Virus record (IMG/VR): IMGVR_UViG_3300012363_000014
Span: 1-33,704 of that record
From: a virus
Direction: 5' to 3' (one strand)
DNA: 33,704 nt
This document shows positions 21,369 to 28,570 of the stretch, piece by piece (position 1 is the first letter of the stretch; every line of letters begins with the position of its first letter). The notes beneath the pieces are model-generated. The model had not been told where the DNA came from. It searched no databases and was given only the letters and a program-made list of their open reading frames with translations. A program made the translations under genes and the position numbers.

Positions 21369-21788
21369 GTGCAAAAAGTAGACACGTGCCCGTATTGCCA
21401 AGGCACCCACCCGCACGTAGGCCCGATCAGCTGCCCGTCGCTGGTAATCGGCAAGGGCTTTGACTGGTCCCGAATTCCGGTCCACCACCGGCCAACCGCT
21501 GAGCGGATGACGCAGGCCAATGCAGCGGGCCTCAGCCTCGATGAGTTTGATGCCATCGTTCGCGAGGACGGTCACACCTGCATCCTCGGCCCAACGTGCT
21601 ATGACGAGCGAACGGGTGCGGATTGCGAGCACCAGTCATGCCAGGCGGTTTACCACGACCGGTGCATCCAGTGCTTCGTGGAAGCGATGAACGAAGTAGA
21701 GCCCGAGTGGCATTGCGGTGCGTGCAACAAGTGGCACCGCGGAACGTGCCCGCTGGATGGCTATTCCGACTACAACGAGAGCAGGTAA
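21369..21788 (+). CDS. Cysteine-rich zinc-binding protein, 139 aa
   Basis: GTG 21369 has GGAGG about 9 nt upstream. Several CxxC/H groups occur: TCPYCQGTH at the N-terminus, TCILGPTC and CEHQSC in the middle, RCIQC, and WHCGACNKWHRGTC near the end. This suggests two or more zinc sites, possibly a treble-clef or RING-like fold. No catalytic motif is visible. A nucleic-acid or protein interaction role is inferred only from the zinc sites. Confidence 0.6.
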   Translation: MQKVDTCPYCQGTHPHVGPISCPSLVIGKGFDWSRIPVHHRPTAERMTQANAAGLSLDEFDAIVREDGHTCILGPTCYDERTGADCEHQSCQAVYHDRCIQCFVEAMNEVEPEWHCGACNKWHRGTCPLDGYSDYNESR

Positions 21789-21793
21789 CTACG

Positions 21794-22198
21794 ATGAAGC
21801 AGCGCACCTTCCAGGTCACCGTGGAGATCGATGACCCCTTCGAGGAGGAACTGCACAAGGTACCGGCAATCATCCGGGGTCGCTTCGAGGAAACCGGGTT
21901 CCACGTCACGAACATCGACACCGACATCACGGTCAGCAACGAGCCGGTGAAGTGGGATCGCGAGCTTAACCGCCCCGCCACTGTCTACACGCCACCCGAG
22001 CACATCGTGCAATACCACGGTTCGGGACACCAGGACAGTGGCGATGAAGCGTTCGCGACCTGGCACTACCTCGAGTTCGGTTACCGTCCACGCGGAGCGA
22101 TCAACGAGGCGTGCCGGTCGGCATTCGAGTCGGGCCGCAGCTTTGAGCGTCAGCGCGCCATCAAGCTCCTCGATGAAGTGAAAGGAACACTGCGATGA
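21794..22198 (+). CDS. Hypothetical protein, 134 aa
   Basis: ATG 21794 lies 5 nt after the previous stop, with AGCAGG upstream. FQVTVEIDDPFEEELHKVPA suggests a beta strand and helix, and the C-terminus SAFESGRSFERQRAIKLL is helical. It overlaps the DUF2786-like gene (ATGA). No family is recognised. Confidence 0.6.
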   Translation: MKQRTFQVTVEIDDPFEEELHKVPAIIRGRFEETGFHVTNIDTDITVSNEPVKWDRELNRPATVYTPPEHIVQYHGSGHQDSGDEAFATWHYLEFGYRPRGAINEACRSAFESGRSFERQRAIKLLDEVKGTLR

Positions 22199-22911
22199 AC
22201 GCCAAGATCTGGTCCCCCGAGAAGGCACTCGATATCATCCGCAAGATGGTCGCCAAGGCGGAGAGCACGGACAGTGCGGAGGAGCGGGAGCTATTCCGCA
22301 AGGAAGCATTCGAGCTCGCGACCAAATACGAGATCGATTGGGCACTGGCGTATGAGCGTGGCGAGATCAAGGAGAAGGTCATCACGATCTTCTACAACGC
22401 GCCGAAGCCGTTCATTCAGAAGATGACGGTGCTCAACCTGATCGCTGTTCACACCGGCTGCACGCCAATTCGCCTGGCCGGGTTCAAGAACCGCTTGCAC
22501 GTATTCGGGTTCGAGTCGGACATGAAGCTGTTTCGGGTGCTGCTAGAGTCGGTGTACGCACAAGGCGAAATGACCTTCGCCACGGCACTACCTCCCGCTG
22601 GGGCCGTTCCCCGCACTTATCGGCGTGGCTGGTGGCAGGGGTTTGCTGTCGGTCTGTCAACGCAGACAGCGCGGGCCAAGCAGGAAGTAACGAAGGAAAG
22701 CGGCACACCAACTTCGGCTTTGGTTCTCCGCGACAAGAACGAAGCAGTTACGGAGGAGGTCGGTAAAGCGTATCCCAAGCTGGCCAAGGCCCGTAGGTCA
22801 CGCACCCGTTTCACCGCCGGTCAGGTCGAAGGCTACGAGGCCGGGAAGCGTGTCGACCTGGGCACCGGGAAGCTATCCGGTGGCAAGGACCAACCAGGAA
22901 TAGCCGGTTGA
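22195..22911 (+). CDS. DUF2786-like protein
   Basis: 238 residues. The N-terminal ALDIIRKMVAKAESTDSAEE, followed by KEAFELATKYEIDWAL, is the signature of DUF2786, a family common in actinobacteria and their phages with no established function. The central part has hydrophobic beta segments (NRLHVFGFESDMKLF) and the C-terminal part is basic (KARRSRTRF). It is the last gene of its coupled group, and a promoter overlaps its stop region. Confidence 0.8.
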   Translation: MNAKIWSPEKALDIIRKMVAKAESTDSAEERELFRKEAFELATKYEIDWALAYERGEIKEKVITIFYNAPKPFIQKMTVLNLIAVHTGCTPIRLAGFKNRLHVFGFESDMKLFRVLLESVYAQGEMTFATALPPAGAVPRTYRRGWWQGFAVGLSTQTARAKQEVTKESGTPTSALVLRDKNEAVTEEVGKAYPKLAKARRSRTRFTAGQVEGYEAGKRVDLGTGKLSGGKDQPGIAG

Positions 22912-22936
22912 CAGGAATACGCATGTATGCTATGCT
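22908..22936 (+). promoter_or_regulatory. Promoter (TTGACA-17-TATGCT, extended -10)
   Basis: TTGACA 22908-22913 and TATGCT 22931-22936, spacer 17 nt, with TG one base before the -10. It overlaps the stop of the DUF2786-like gene and reads into the 22973 gene (GAGGAGG). Confidence 0.8.
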
Positions 22937-22972
22937 GTAGGCATAGTAGGTGCAGGGTGCGAGGAGGCAGCG

Positions 22973-23353
22973 ATGGTGCGTAGGCAGGTCCAGCGACAGG
23001 TGACCCAGCGAACCGCGAAGCGTAGGGCCCAGCGGCGCGATCAACTCGCTCAGAAGCGAGTGGAGGCGAAGCGAAGCCAGATCGAACCGGAGACCATCTC
23101 CCAGGCCCGGGTCTGGGACCGAAAGAACAAGCGGTACCTCATCGCTGGACTGTGCTTCGGGTGCGCGGCACAGGCGGCATGGGGTCACGCGATCGGCTTC
23201 CAGAAGATAAACCCGCCATGCGCCGAGTGCATCCCACTCATAGCGTCATTTGACACTCCCGGCCCGCAGGGCAGCAAGTGGCGTAAGTGCCTGCTGAAGC
23301 TCGAATATATCCCCGAGGACGAAGTAGCCGCGATACTGGAGGCATCCCGATGA
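22973..23353 (+). CDS. Basic protein with paired cysteines, 126 aa
   Basis: ATG 22973 follows GAGGAGG. The first 45 residues are strongly basic (RTAKRRAQRRDQLAQKRVEA). They are followed by LCFGCAAQAAWGH and NPPCAECIPL, two CxxC pairs that could form a zinc knuckle. A nucleic-acid-binding role is a reasonable guess. It overlaps the next start (ATGA). Confidence 0.65.
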   Translation: MVRRQVQRQVTQRTAKRRAQRRDQLAQKRVEAKRSQIEPETISQARVWDRKNKRYLIAGLCFGCAAQAAWGHAIGFQKINPPCAECIPLIASFDTPGPQGSKWRKCLLKLEYIPEDEVAAILEASR

Positions 23354-23595
23354 AGCACTACGAGGCAACGATAACCGCAAAGCCGGAATACGCGACTAAC
23401 GTAACTGAGCACGACATCGCGTTCCTGTCCGGAACGTTCACGTTCAAGATCGGCGACAAGGCCACGCACTTTAACGGTCTCAAGCGACCCGCCGATCCGG
23501 TCACGCCGGAGATGGTCGTGACGACCACGATCAAGGATCTGTCCTTGGGCGGCTACGTGACCTACGAGATCAAGGAAGTTGAGGCGACACCGTGA
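23350..23595 (+). CDS. Hypothetical protein, 81 aa
   Basis: ATG 23350 overlaps the upstream stop. The sequence is mostly beta-type (HDIAFLSGTFTFKIGDKATH, GGYVTYEIKEV). No family is recognised. The next gene starts at the overlapping GTG. Confidence 0.6.
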   Translation: MKHYEATITAKPEYATNVTEHDIAFLSGTFTFKIGDKATHFNGLKRPADPVTPEMVVTTTIKDLSLGGYVTYEIKEVEATP

Positions 23596-24047
23596 AAGAC
23601 AATCCGGTACACCAGAACCTCGCCAGCTTGAACGAGATCATGGCCGAGGTCGTAAAGGCGGTATCCGCCGACCCAAGCTTCGTGACGGAAACGCGAAGCG
23701 TTCTCCGGAATCACTCCCACGCCATCGGCTTCGAGTTCCAGGGCCAGCGGCCGTCAGCATTCATGCCGGACCCGGAGCACAACGCCCCGGCAATGGAACC
23801 GCACCGCCGCTTCGTTGTCAACCAGGAAGACGTCGAGGAGGAAGTGGCTTACCCGGATGCGGAGATGATCGCTTCGCTGGATGAGACCACGAAGCTCCAC
23901 CAACAGGCCCGCCGCTGGAACAACGCGGTCAGCCCTCTCCGTGACATTGTCGAGGAGATGATCGAGGCATGCGACGCTCCGGTATTCCAGGTGTCGGTGG
24001 ACGATCTTCGCGACTGGTATCAGCGGATCACCGGAATAGTAGGTTAG
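23592..24047 (+). CDS. Hypothetical protein, 151 aa
   Basis: GTG 23592 overlaps the previous stop (GTGA). The N-terminus is helical (LASLNEIMAEVVKAVSAD) and the centre is charged (NQEDVEEEVAYPDAEM). The end is a helical DIVEEMIEACDAP segment. No domain is recognised. Confidence 0.6.
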   Translation: MKDNPVHQNLASLNEIMAEVVKAVSADPSFVTETRSVLRNHSHAIGFEFQGQRPSAFMPDPEHNAPAMEPHRRFVVNQEDVEEEVAYPDAEMIASLDETTKLHQQARRWNNAVSPLRDIVEEMIEACDAPVFQVSVDDLRDWYQRITGIVG

Positions 24048-24058
24048 GAGAAACCGCC

Positions 24059-24364
24059 ATGAATGAGCTAACGTACCCGGACCCGCATTACGAAGAGGAC
24101 TGTGACGGCGAGTGCCCGGATCGCGAATGCGGTTACCAGCTGAACCCGTGTCCGGAGTGCGGTGCGATGATCGGCCACGATGGCTACAACGAGCACCAGT
24201 GCGCCGAGATGCTATGTCCCTGGTGTCGCGAAGGCGATCATGGTCGCTGCACGCAACGTCCACCGTGCCTCTGTACGGATTCTTCCCACGCAGAGGACGT
24301 TCACGATCCCTTCGATCCAGAGGAATACGTACCGCCGATTGAACGCTACGGAAACGACAGTTGA
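24059..24364 (+). CDS. Cysteine/histidine-rich zinc protein, 101 aa
   Basis: ATG 24059 has GGAG about 9 nt upstream. It is dense in putative ligands: CDGECPDREC, PCPECGAMIGH, HQCAEMLCPWCREGDHGRC and PPCLC. At least two zinc sites are likely, as in phage zinc-ribbon tandem proteins. The acidic tail ends ERYGNDS. It is the last gene before a promoter that overlaps its stop. Confidence 0.65.
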   Translation: MNELTYPDPHYEEDCDGECPDRECGYQLNPCPECGAMIGHDGYNEHQCAEMLCPWCREGDHGRCTQRPPCLCTDSSHAEDVHDPFDPEEYVPPIERYGNDS

Positions 24365-24389
24365 CAGGTAAGCAGTTGCGTGCTACTAT
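24361..24389 (+). promoter_or_regulatory. Promoter (TTGACA-17-TACTAT, extended -10)
   Basis: TTGACA 24361-24366, TACTAT 24384-24389, spacer 17 nt, with TG one base before the -10. It overlaps the preceding stop codon. GGAGGTGG and ATG 24411 follow. Confidence 0.75.
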
Positions 24390-24410
24390 TGAGGGTGGAG
24401 GTGGTTAGGT

Positions 24411-24869
24411 ATGCATGAAAGCAACGGTGACCAGGTTGGCGTTCCCGGTGACGGTTTCTTCCAGATGGCCAAGTCGCTTGGCGTGGAGGGTGCGGAGGAG
24501 CTCCCAGCGCTAGCGTTCGTGAAGATCCCGTTCCCCCCGAATTCCGAGGAGTGGAATCCGCACCAGCAGGGTACTCGGGTCCGGTTCGCGGGGCATAGGC
24601 GGACCTACGAAGGACGGACCGGTACCGTAGTCAAGTGGGCCCGTAGCGTTCGCGCCCACGGAATCTTCGTCGCTATCTGTGCCGGTGCTAGGGCGGCCAA
24701 CCGCGAGCTGGTCAGTGACGATTACGAGTGCCTGATCGACAGCGAAGGTCCGGTCGTCCAGTGGGATCAGCAACTCGAGGGCGATGACGATTGCTGGTTC
24801 CCCGGCCAGTCCTCAGCAATTCTCGACCCGATCAGCTTAGCGGACGGGGTAGGATGGGGCGTGGAGTGA
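24411..24869 (+). CDS. Hypothetical protein, 152 aa
   Basis: ATG 24411 follows GGAGGTGG. The core GTRVRFAGHRRTYEGRTGTV resembles a KOW or SH3-like beta barrel start. The rest is acidic, with Trp residues (VVQWDQQLEGDDDCWFPGQ). No known family. It overlaps the SLOG-type gene by four bases. Confidence 0.6.
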   Translation: MHESNGDQVGVPGDGFFQMAKSLGVEGAEELPALAFVKIPFPPNSEEWNPHQQGTRVRFAGHRRTYEGRTGTVVKWARSVRAHGIFVAICAGARAANRELVSDDYECLIDSEGPVVQWDQQLEGDDDCWFPGQSSAILDPISLADGVGWGVE

Positions 24870-25345
24870 CCTACTACGAGATCGGTATCACCGGTACCGG
24901 GGACGGAGCGACAAAGCGTCAGCTGCTTATCGCTCTCGACCTGGTCAAGAAGGCCTATCTGGAGCACGGACCGGTTCGGATCCACGAGGGCGACTGCATC
25001 GGGTTTGACGCTGAGCTGACCAGCGAGGTGCTTCGCTGGCGCGCCCACGAAAACTTCTGGGTGTCGCAAGTGATGATCTGCGGTCATCCGCCACTCAACG
25101 ACAGTAAGCGCGCCCACGTTCATTGCGACATAGAAATGACTCCCGCTGGCTATCTGGACCGTGATCGGGAAATTGTCCGGCACGGTGAGGATCTCGTAAT
25201 TGCGGCCCCGAAGTCCCTCAAATATGCCGTTCGCGGTGGAACGAACTACACCACGAAGCTGTCCGTGAGGTCGGAGCGGAACGTTCAGGTCGTGCTAAGC
25301 ACCGGCACGATCATCTCAGGTGCGGATTTCGTAGAAAGGAGGTAA
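24866..25345 (+). CDS. SLOG-type Rossmann-fold protein (DUF2493/YspA-like)
   Basis: 159 residues from GTG 24866 (GTGA overlap; ATG 24854 is an alternative). Motifs in order: EIGITGTGDGATKRQL, VRIHEGDCIGFDAEL, MICGHPPLNDSKRAH, DRDREIVRHGEDLVIAAPK and a Thr/Gly-rich end. The family's H-x-GDC-x-G-x-D and HPP signatures and the following acidic Rossmann loop place it in the SLOG superfamily. Members sense or process nucleotide-derived ligands such as ADP-ribose. Stand-alone phage members are common; their role is unproven. Confidence 0.75.
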   Translation: MTYYEIGITGTGDGATKRQLLIALDLVKKAYLEHGPVRIHEGDCIGFDAELTSEVLRWRAHENFWVSQVMICGHPPLNDSKRAHVHCDIEMTPAGYLDRDREIVRHGEDLVIAAPKSLKYAVRGGTNYTTKLSVRSERNVQVVLSTGTIISGADFVERR

Positions 25346-25347
25346 GC

Positions 25348-25512
25348 GTGGCACCGAAGAGCGGAGGCGGAAAGGGCGGTTCCGGAGCACACGGAAAGCC
25401 CGGAAGCACCGACAGCGGCAAGAGCAACATCGACAAGACCGGCAAGTACGGCGATCATCACGGCGGTAACCTGAGCGGCGGTGGCGGCAAGTCCGGAAAG
25501 GGCGGTAAGTAG
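25348..25512 (+). CDS. Gly/Lys-rich small protein, 54 aa
   Basis: GTG 25348 follows AAAGGAGG (25336-25343). The protein is almost wholly Gly, Lys, Ser, with short stretches such as KSGGGKGGSGAHGKPG and TGKYGDHHGG. It should be disordered and cationic. It could bind nucleic acid or the capsid. Low complexity makes homology unreadable. Confidence 0.55.
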   Translation: MAPKSGGGKGGSGAHGKPGSTDSGKSNIDKTGKYGDHHGGNLSGGGGKSGKGGK

Positions 25513-25567
25513 CCGTTCCGCGCTGCACATCGGCCTATGTTACATGTACCGAAAGGAGGTGATAACG

Positions 25568-25654
25568 ATGCGTGGTCCCAAGCCACCGCCTCCGCCTGGA
25601 GGTGGGCGCCCCGATCCGCCCGGAACTCCCGGAGCGAGGCCAGGCGGCAAGTGA
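25568..25654 (+). CDS. Pro/Gly-rich minigene, 28 aa
   Basis: ATG 25568 is preceded by GAAAGGAGGTGAT, a full 13-nt complement to the usual bacterial 16S 3' end. The peptide begins MRGPKPPPPPGGGRPDPPG and ends in RPGGK. It has no predicted fold. The very strong ribosome site suggests real, high translation of a tiny peptide. Confidence 0.5.
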   Translation: MRGPKPPPPPGGGRPDPPGTPGARPGGK

Positions 25655-25689
25655 TATAGCGACGACTATCGGCGCCGTGCGTTGAACGC

Positions 25690-25750
25690 CCGGTCCGGAC
25701 CTAGGCTGCCGAGAAGTCGGGCAGCAAATGTGAAGCTGGGCCCGGACCGG
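25690..25750. ncRNA. Short structured intergenic element
   Basis: CCGGTCCGG (25690-25698) and CCGGACCGG (25742-25750) form a 9-bp stem. Inside it is the hairpin GCTGCCGA/TC-G-GGCAGC (25705-25725) with loop GAAG. The element lies between the Pro-rich minigene and the next promoter. There is no T-run, so it is either a small structured RNA domain, a terminator of unusual type or a 3' UTR stabiliser. Confidence 0.4.
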
Positions 25751-25770
25751 ACCTTGAACGTAGGAAAGCG

Positions 25771-25799
25771 TTGACAGGCTTTTGTTATTCGGCTATACT
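25771..25799 (+). promoter_or_regulatory. Promoter (TTGACA-17-TATACT)
   Basis: Perfect consensus hexamers at 25771-25776 and 25794-25799 with 17-nt spacing. It reads into the 25818 gene. Confidence 0.85.
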
Positions 25800-25817
25800 G
25801 CAGGTGGAGAAGGGTAG

Positions 25818-26174
25818 GTGCGAACCCCGATGACGTACACGATTGACCTCGAGCAGGAAGTTACCGATGCTCGTCGCGACGCTTCGAGGTACTACCGACG
25901 CTCCCGCAAGTTTGAGCGCGAGATAGTTCACCTCGAAGCTCAGATTGAGCTAAACGCGGAGAACGCAGCTTGGTTCGCTAAGCGTGAGGACGAGTTTCCG
26001 GATTACGCTGCTTCCCTGCTGAGGCTCAACGAGACGCTTCGCAAATCTATCGAGCAGAACAAGCGGCTTGCACCGAAGTACCGAGAATTCGGACGGGCGG
26101 CGGCCGAGCGCAAGCGGTCATACGAGGTTATGATCGCTAAGAGGAGGCAGACATGGGCGACAAGTACCGCGTAG
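25818..26174 (+). CDS. Coiled-coil hypothetical protein, 118 aa
   Basis: GTG 25818 has GGAG 9 nt upstream; ATG 25830 (MTYTIDLEQEV) is the alternative. The protein is strongly helical and charged throughout (TDARRDASRYYRRSRKFERE, then LRLNETLRKSIEQNKRL), consistent with a coiled coil. It overlaps the next gene by 22 nt. Unknown role. Confidence 0.65.
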   Translation: MRTPMTYTIDLEQEVTDARRDASRYYRRSRKFEREIVHLEAQIELNAENAAWFAKREDEFPDYAASLLRLNETLRKSIEQNKRLAPKYREFGRAAAERKRSYEVMIAKRRQTWATSTA

Positions 26175-26593
26175 TCGTATATCGTCTCGAGCCGGGCACG
26201 GACAGCGTATGGACCAAGGAGTTCGCGATAAGCGGACCCGCCGGATCTAGTGAGGAGGCACTAGCGTTGGCCGCTGGAAAGAAGCGGAAAGCGCCACACC
26301 AGGACGTCAACGCACCGCCGAAGCTGGCCGCGGCACACGGAGTGCTGATTCCGGACAGGTCCGGTGACGTTCGCTACCCCGCCGTGCACGTCAAGCTTTC
26401 CGGTACGGACGGTAACTCGTATGCGCTGATCGGGACGGTACGCCATGCGATGCGCAAGGCGAACGTGTCCAAGCTCGAGATCGGTACCTTCGCGAAGGAG
26501 TGCACGCACCCGGACGGGGCATTCGGTCTGAGCAAGGCCAACAACTACGACCACGTGCTTCGGACGTGCCTTCGCTGGGTCGATGTGTCGTGA
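26153..26593 (+). CDS. Conserved actinophage-type hypothetical protein, 146 aa
   Basis: ATG 26153 has GAGGAGG upstream. The C-terminal part, VHVKLSGTDGNSYALIGTV, then MRKANVSKLEIGTF and YDHVLRTCLRWVDV, matches a pattern familiar from phage hypothetical proteins (V-x-L-x-G-x-DGN...W-V-x-V). No biochemical function is known to me. The N-terminal 60 residues are basic and more variable. Confidence 0.7.
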   Translation: MGDKYRVVVYRLEPGTDSVWTKEFAISGPAGSSEEALALAAGKKRKAPHQDVNAPPKLAAAHGVLIPDRSGDVRYPAVHVKLSGTDGNSYALIGTVRHAMRKANVSKLEIGTFAKECTHPDGAFGLSKANNYDHVLRTCLRWVDVS

Positions 26594-26811
26594 GCGCGAA
26601 TTATCACATCAACGGAGTCCCGGACGATCTACCGCCCGGGGATTACTCGACGCGGATACTCGACATCAAGATCGTCCCGTGTCGTAACGGTGACATCGAC
26701 CTAGTGTTCGAGCTGGACTACGTTGGTCCAGCGAAGCCGAAGCGAACCGAAAACGGCCTGTTCCTGTTCACGAAGGTCGAAGCGGATGCCAACGCCAACC
26801 GGCCTACCTAA
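26590..26811 (+). CDS. Hypothetical protein, 73 aa
   Basis: GTG 26590 overlaps the previous stop (GTGA). YHINGVPDDLPPGDYSTRIL, then NGDIDLVFELDYVG, suggests a small beta-rich protein. The end overlaps the following gene by 26 nt in another frame. No family is recognised. Confidence 0.55.
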   Translation: MSANYHINGVPDDLPPGDYSTRILDIKIVPCRNGDIDLVFELDYVGPAKPKRTENGLFLFTKVEADANANRPT

Positions 26812-27055
26812 GGTAGGCGAAGTGTGGGAGCTGACCAGTAAGCTACCTCCCGACTGGAAGCCTGAGACCGTACGGTTCGTTGTGCTTGCGCGTGGACGTG
26901 GCGAGTACTGGTCAATGCGCGTATACGTGCCGACCAATGCACCGGACAGGCAGAAACAGCTCTGGGTCGACGCTGCGTACATGTGGTCGACCCAGGAGCC
27001 GAAGTACATTGACGTAGCCGGCCCGAAAACGAAGAAGAAGCTAAACCTAGCGTAA
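26786..27055 (+). CDS. Hypothetical protein, 89 aa
   Basis: ATG 26786 has AAGG about 10 nt upstream. LPKVGEVWELTSKLPPDWKP, then VRFVVLARGRGEYWSMRVYV, looks like a small SH3-like beta barrel. The tail is Lys-rich. It ends 12 nt before the next gene. Confidence 0.6.
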   Translation: MPTPTGLPKVGEVWELTSKLPPDWKPETVRFVVLARGRGEYWSMRVYVPTNAPDRQKQLWVDAAYMWSTQEPKYIDVAGPKTKKKLNLA

Positions 27056-27067
27056 GGGAGACCAGCG

Positions 27068-27598
27068 ATGGGCCAAGTTAAGCTCAAGACCGTTCAGACG
27101 GCGATGAAGGACCCCGGCAAGTGCACGGTGTGCGGTGACGAGCTCAAGCAGGGCGGTCCGTACCGCTACTTCAAGCCACAGTTCCGTGGCAACCGCAAGG
27201 TCGTTCGCTGCATGAAGCCGGAGTGCACGCCACGCCGAAGTGAGCTAGAGCTTAGCAAGCTTTCCGGCGTGTTCGCAGCGCAGGAAGACGCGGAGTCAGC
27301 GATTGACAGTGCCGAGTCGATCGAGGATATCCAATCGGCTCTCGAAGATTGCTCCGGTAGCGTGCAGGAGGTCATCGACGAATACGAGCAGGCGATCGAA
27401 GCAATGCCAGCTCTCGAAGCTAATACTCGTGATACGATCGACACGCTCGAGTCGTACATCAGCGATCTCGATGGCTTCAGCCCGGATGAGCCGGACGCCG
27501 ACGAAGAGGACGATGAGAAGTACGCGAAGGAGCTCGCCGAGTCGCTCGAGACCGCTAAGGAAGAGGCCCGCGATATCGTGAACGGACTGGCGCTGTAA
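27068..27598 (+). CDS. Zinc-finger plus acidic coiled-coil protein, 176 aa
   Basis: ATG 27068 follows GGGAGACC. The N-terminal zinc finger is KCTVCGDELKQGGPYRYF, later CMKPEC, a four-Cys site. The rest is a long acidic helix region (AAQEDAESAIDSAESIEDIQ, EVIDEYEQAIEAM, DADEEDDEKYAKEL). This architecture recurs among actinophage hypothetical proteins; its function is unknown. It shares a base with the next gene (TAATG). Confidence 0.65.
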   Translation: MGQVKLKTVQTAMKDPGKCTVCGDELKQGGPYRYFKPQFRGNRKVVRCMKPECTPRRSELELSKLSGVFAAQEDAESAIDSAESIEDIQSALEDCSGSVQEVIDEYEQAIEAMPALEANTRDTIDTLESYISDLDGFSPDEPDADEEDDEKYAKELAESLETAKEEARDIVNGLAL

Positions 27599-27825
27599 TG
27601 CCGCTCTACGCCGGTTCGTTCAGCAAGTCGGTCTGGTACGGCGTCCTCCGCGAAGCTAAATACCCGTACTACGTCTGCACGCACGCACATGTGACACGCA
27701 GCGAAGCTCAGAACTGTTCCCGGGAAGCAAAGCGTGCGATTGACGCAGCTACGGAGGACTGGCAGAAAGCCGGAAGTTCGCCGAACGATTCGATCATGCT
27801 TCCGCCGGGCTGGAGGGAGTACTAA
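27598..27825 (+). CDS. Hypothetical protein, 75 aa
   Basis: ATG 27598 overlaps the previous stop by one base. It reads MPLYAGSFSKSVWYGVLREA, then YYVCTHAHVTRSEAQNCSRE, with two Cys and two His that could bind zinc. It ends PPGWREY. Unknown function. Confidence 0.6.
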   Translation: MPLYAGSFSKSVWYGVLREAKYPYYVCTHAHVTRSEAQNCSREAKRAIDAATEDWQKAGSSPNDSIMLPPGWREY

Positions 27826-27828
27826 GCG

Positions 27829-27984
27829 ATGACGAAGCCAAAGCCGGAACCCAGCGCGAGAAAGGTCCGCAAGGGACTACGCAAGCTCGATCGTCGCGAG
27901 AGGCAAGTGACCAAGCAAGCTCGCCGCGATGTGAAGAAGGTCGGCAAGGAGCAGGACAAGAAGAAGAAGGACGGCGACAAGTGA
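27829..27984 (+). CDS. Small, very basic protein, 51 aa
   Basis: ATG 27829 has GGAGGGAG about 10 nt upstream, within the end of the previous gene. It is nearly all Lys, Arg, Asp and Glu, with Lys/Arg in clear excess (RKVRKGLRKLDRRERQV, KEQDKKKKDGDK). A nucleic-acid-binding helix is likely. The stop overlaps the next GTG. Confidence 0.55.
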   Translation: MTKPKPEPSARKVRKGLRKLDRRERQVTKQARRDVKKVGKEQDKKKKDGDK

Positions 27985-28097
27985 ACAAAGAATGCCGCAA
28001 GTGTCACGTTAAGGCGGTGTACTGGGACACGACCAACAAGATACTCCGCTGTCACGCCTGCGGACGAATCATTCCAGCGAAGGAGTCAGCTCAGTGA
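27981..28097 (+). CDS. Minimal zinc-ribbon protein, 38 aa
   Basis: GTG 27981 overlaps the previous stop (GTGA). Two CxxC pairs, CRKC and CHAC, separated by about 15 residues, form a minimal zinc ribbon with little else. The stop overlaps the next GTG. Such tiny zinc ribbons are common in phages, with roles mostly unknown. Confidence 0.55.
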   Translation: MNKECRKCHVKAVYWDTTNKILRCHACGRIIPAKESAQ

Positions 28098-28333
28098 ACA
28101 AGGTAAAGGAACGGTGCGAGTGGACGTGGTTCCCGTCACGCGTACCAGCTCAGACCTGCGTTCACGATGCCGTGTGGATCGTTTCGACAACAACAAGCGA
28201 CAAGCAACGGCTGTCGTGCCAGCAGCACCTGTCGGCTACGAGCATAGCCTCGCTGGACGACGACAGGGCTGTGCTTCACGTTCAGCTGATCGGTGCCCGT
28301 CCGAAGCAGTATCAGGACGGAGTGCTACGATGA
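28094..28333 (+). CDS. Hypothetical protein, 79 aa
   Basis: GTG 28094 overlaps the previous stop. RCEWTWFPSRVPAQTCVHDA and RLSCQQHLSA contain Cys and His spaced as in a small zinc-binding fold similar to other phage proteins with a C...C.H pattern. No family is assigned. It overlaps the next ATG. Confidence 0.55.
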   Translation: MNKVKERCEWTWFPSRVPAQTCVHDAVWIVSTTTSDKQRLSCQQHLSATSIASLDDDRAVLHVQLIGARPKQYQDGVLR

Positions 28334-28503
28334 TCGACTTCAAGTGTACGCTGGTCGCATACCATCCGGAGGCGAATGGTCCTTGGGGCGTCAGCATCTG
28401 CAGTGAGCCCGTAGCTGATCTGACCGAGATCAAAGGCTGGATCGAATGTCCGGACAAGGAGACTGCCGAGGAGATCATTAGAAGGTTGGAAGCAGGAAAG
28501 TAA
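28330..28503 (+). CDS. Hypothetical protein, 57 aa
   Basis: ATG 28330 overlaps the previous stop. FKCTLVAYHPEANGPWGVSI, then DLTEIKGWIECPDKE and a short C-terminal helix, suggest a small alpha-beta fold. It is the last gene before the promoter at 28510. Confidence 0.55.
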   Translation: MIDFKCTLVAYHPEANGPWGVSICSEPVADLTEIKGWIECPDKETAEEIIRRLEAGK

Positions 28504-28509
28504 CCGCAC

Positions 28510-28538
28510 TTGACAGGTATTCCGGTGTCTGCTAGCCT
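28510..28538 (+). promoter_or_regulatory. Promoter (TTGACA-17-TAGCCT, extended -10)
   Basis: TTGACA 28510-28515 and TAGCCT 28533-28538 with 17-nt spacing; TG lies one base before the -10. A purine-rich leader with GAGGAGAGGAGG follows. Confidence 0.65.
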
Positions 28539-28570
28539 TGGAGCTGGAGGAGAGGAGGTGCGTCAACAAG

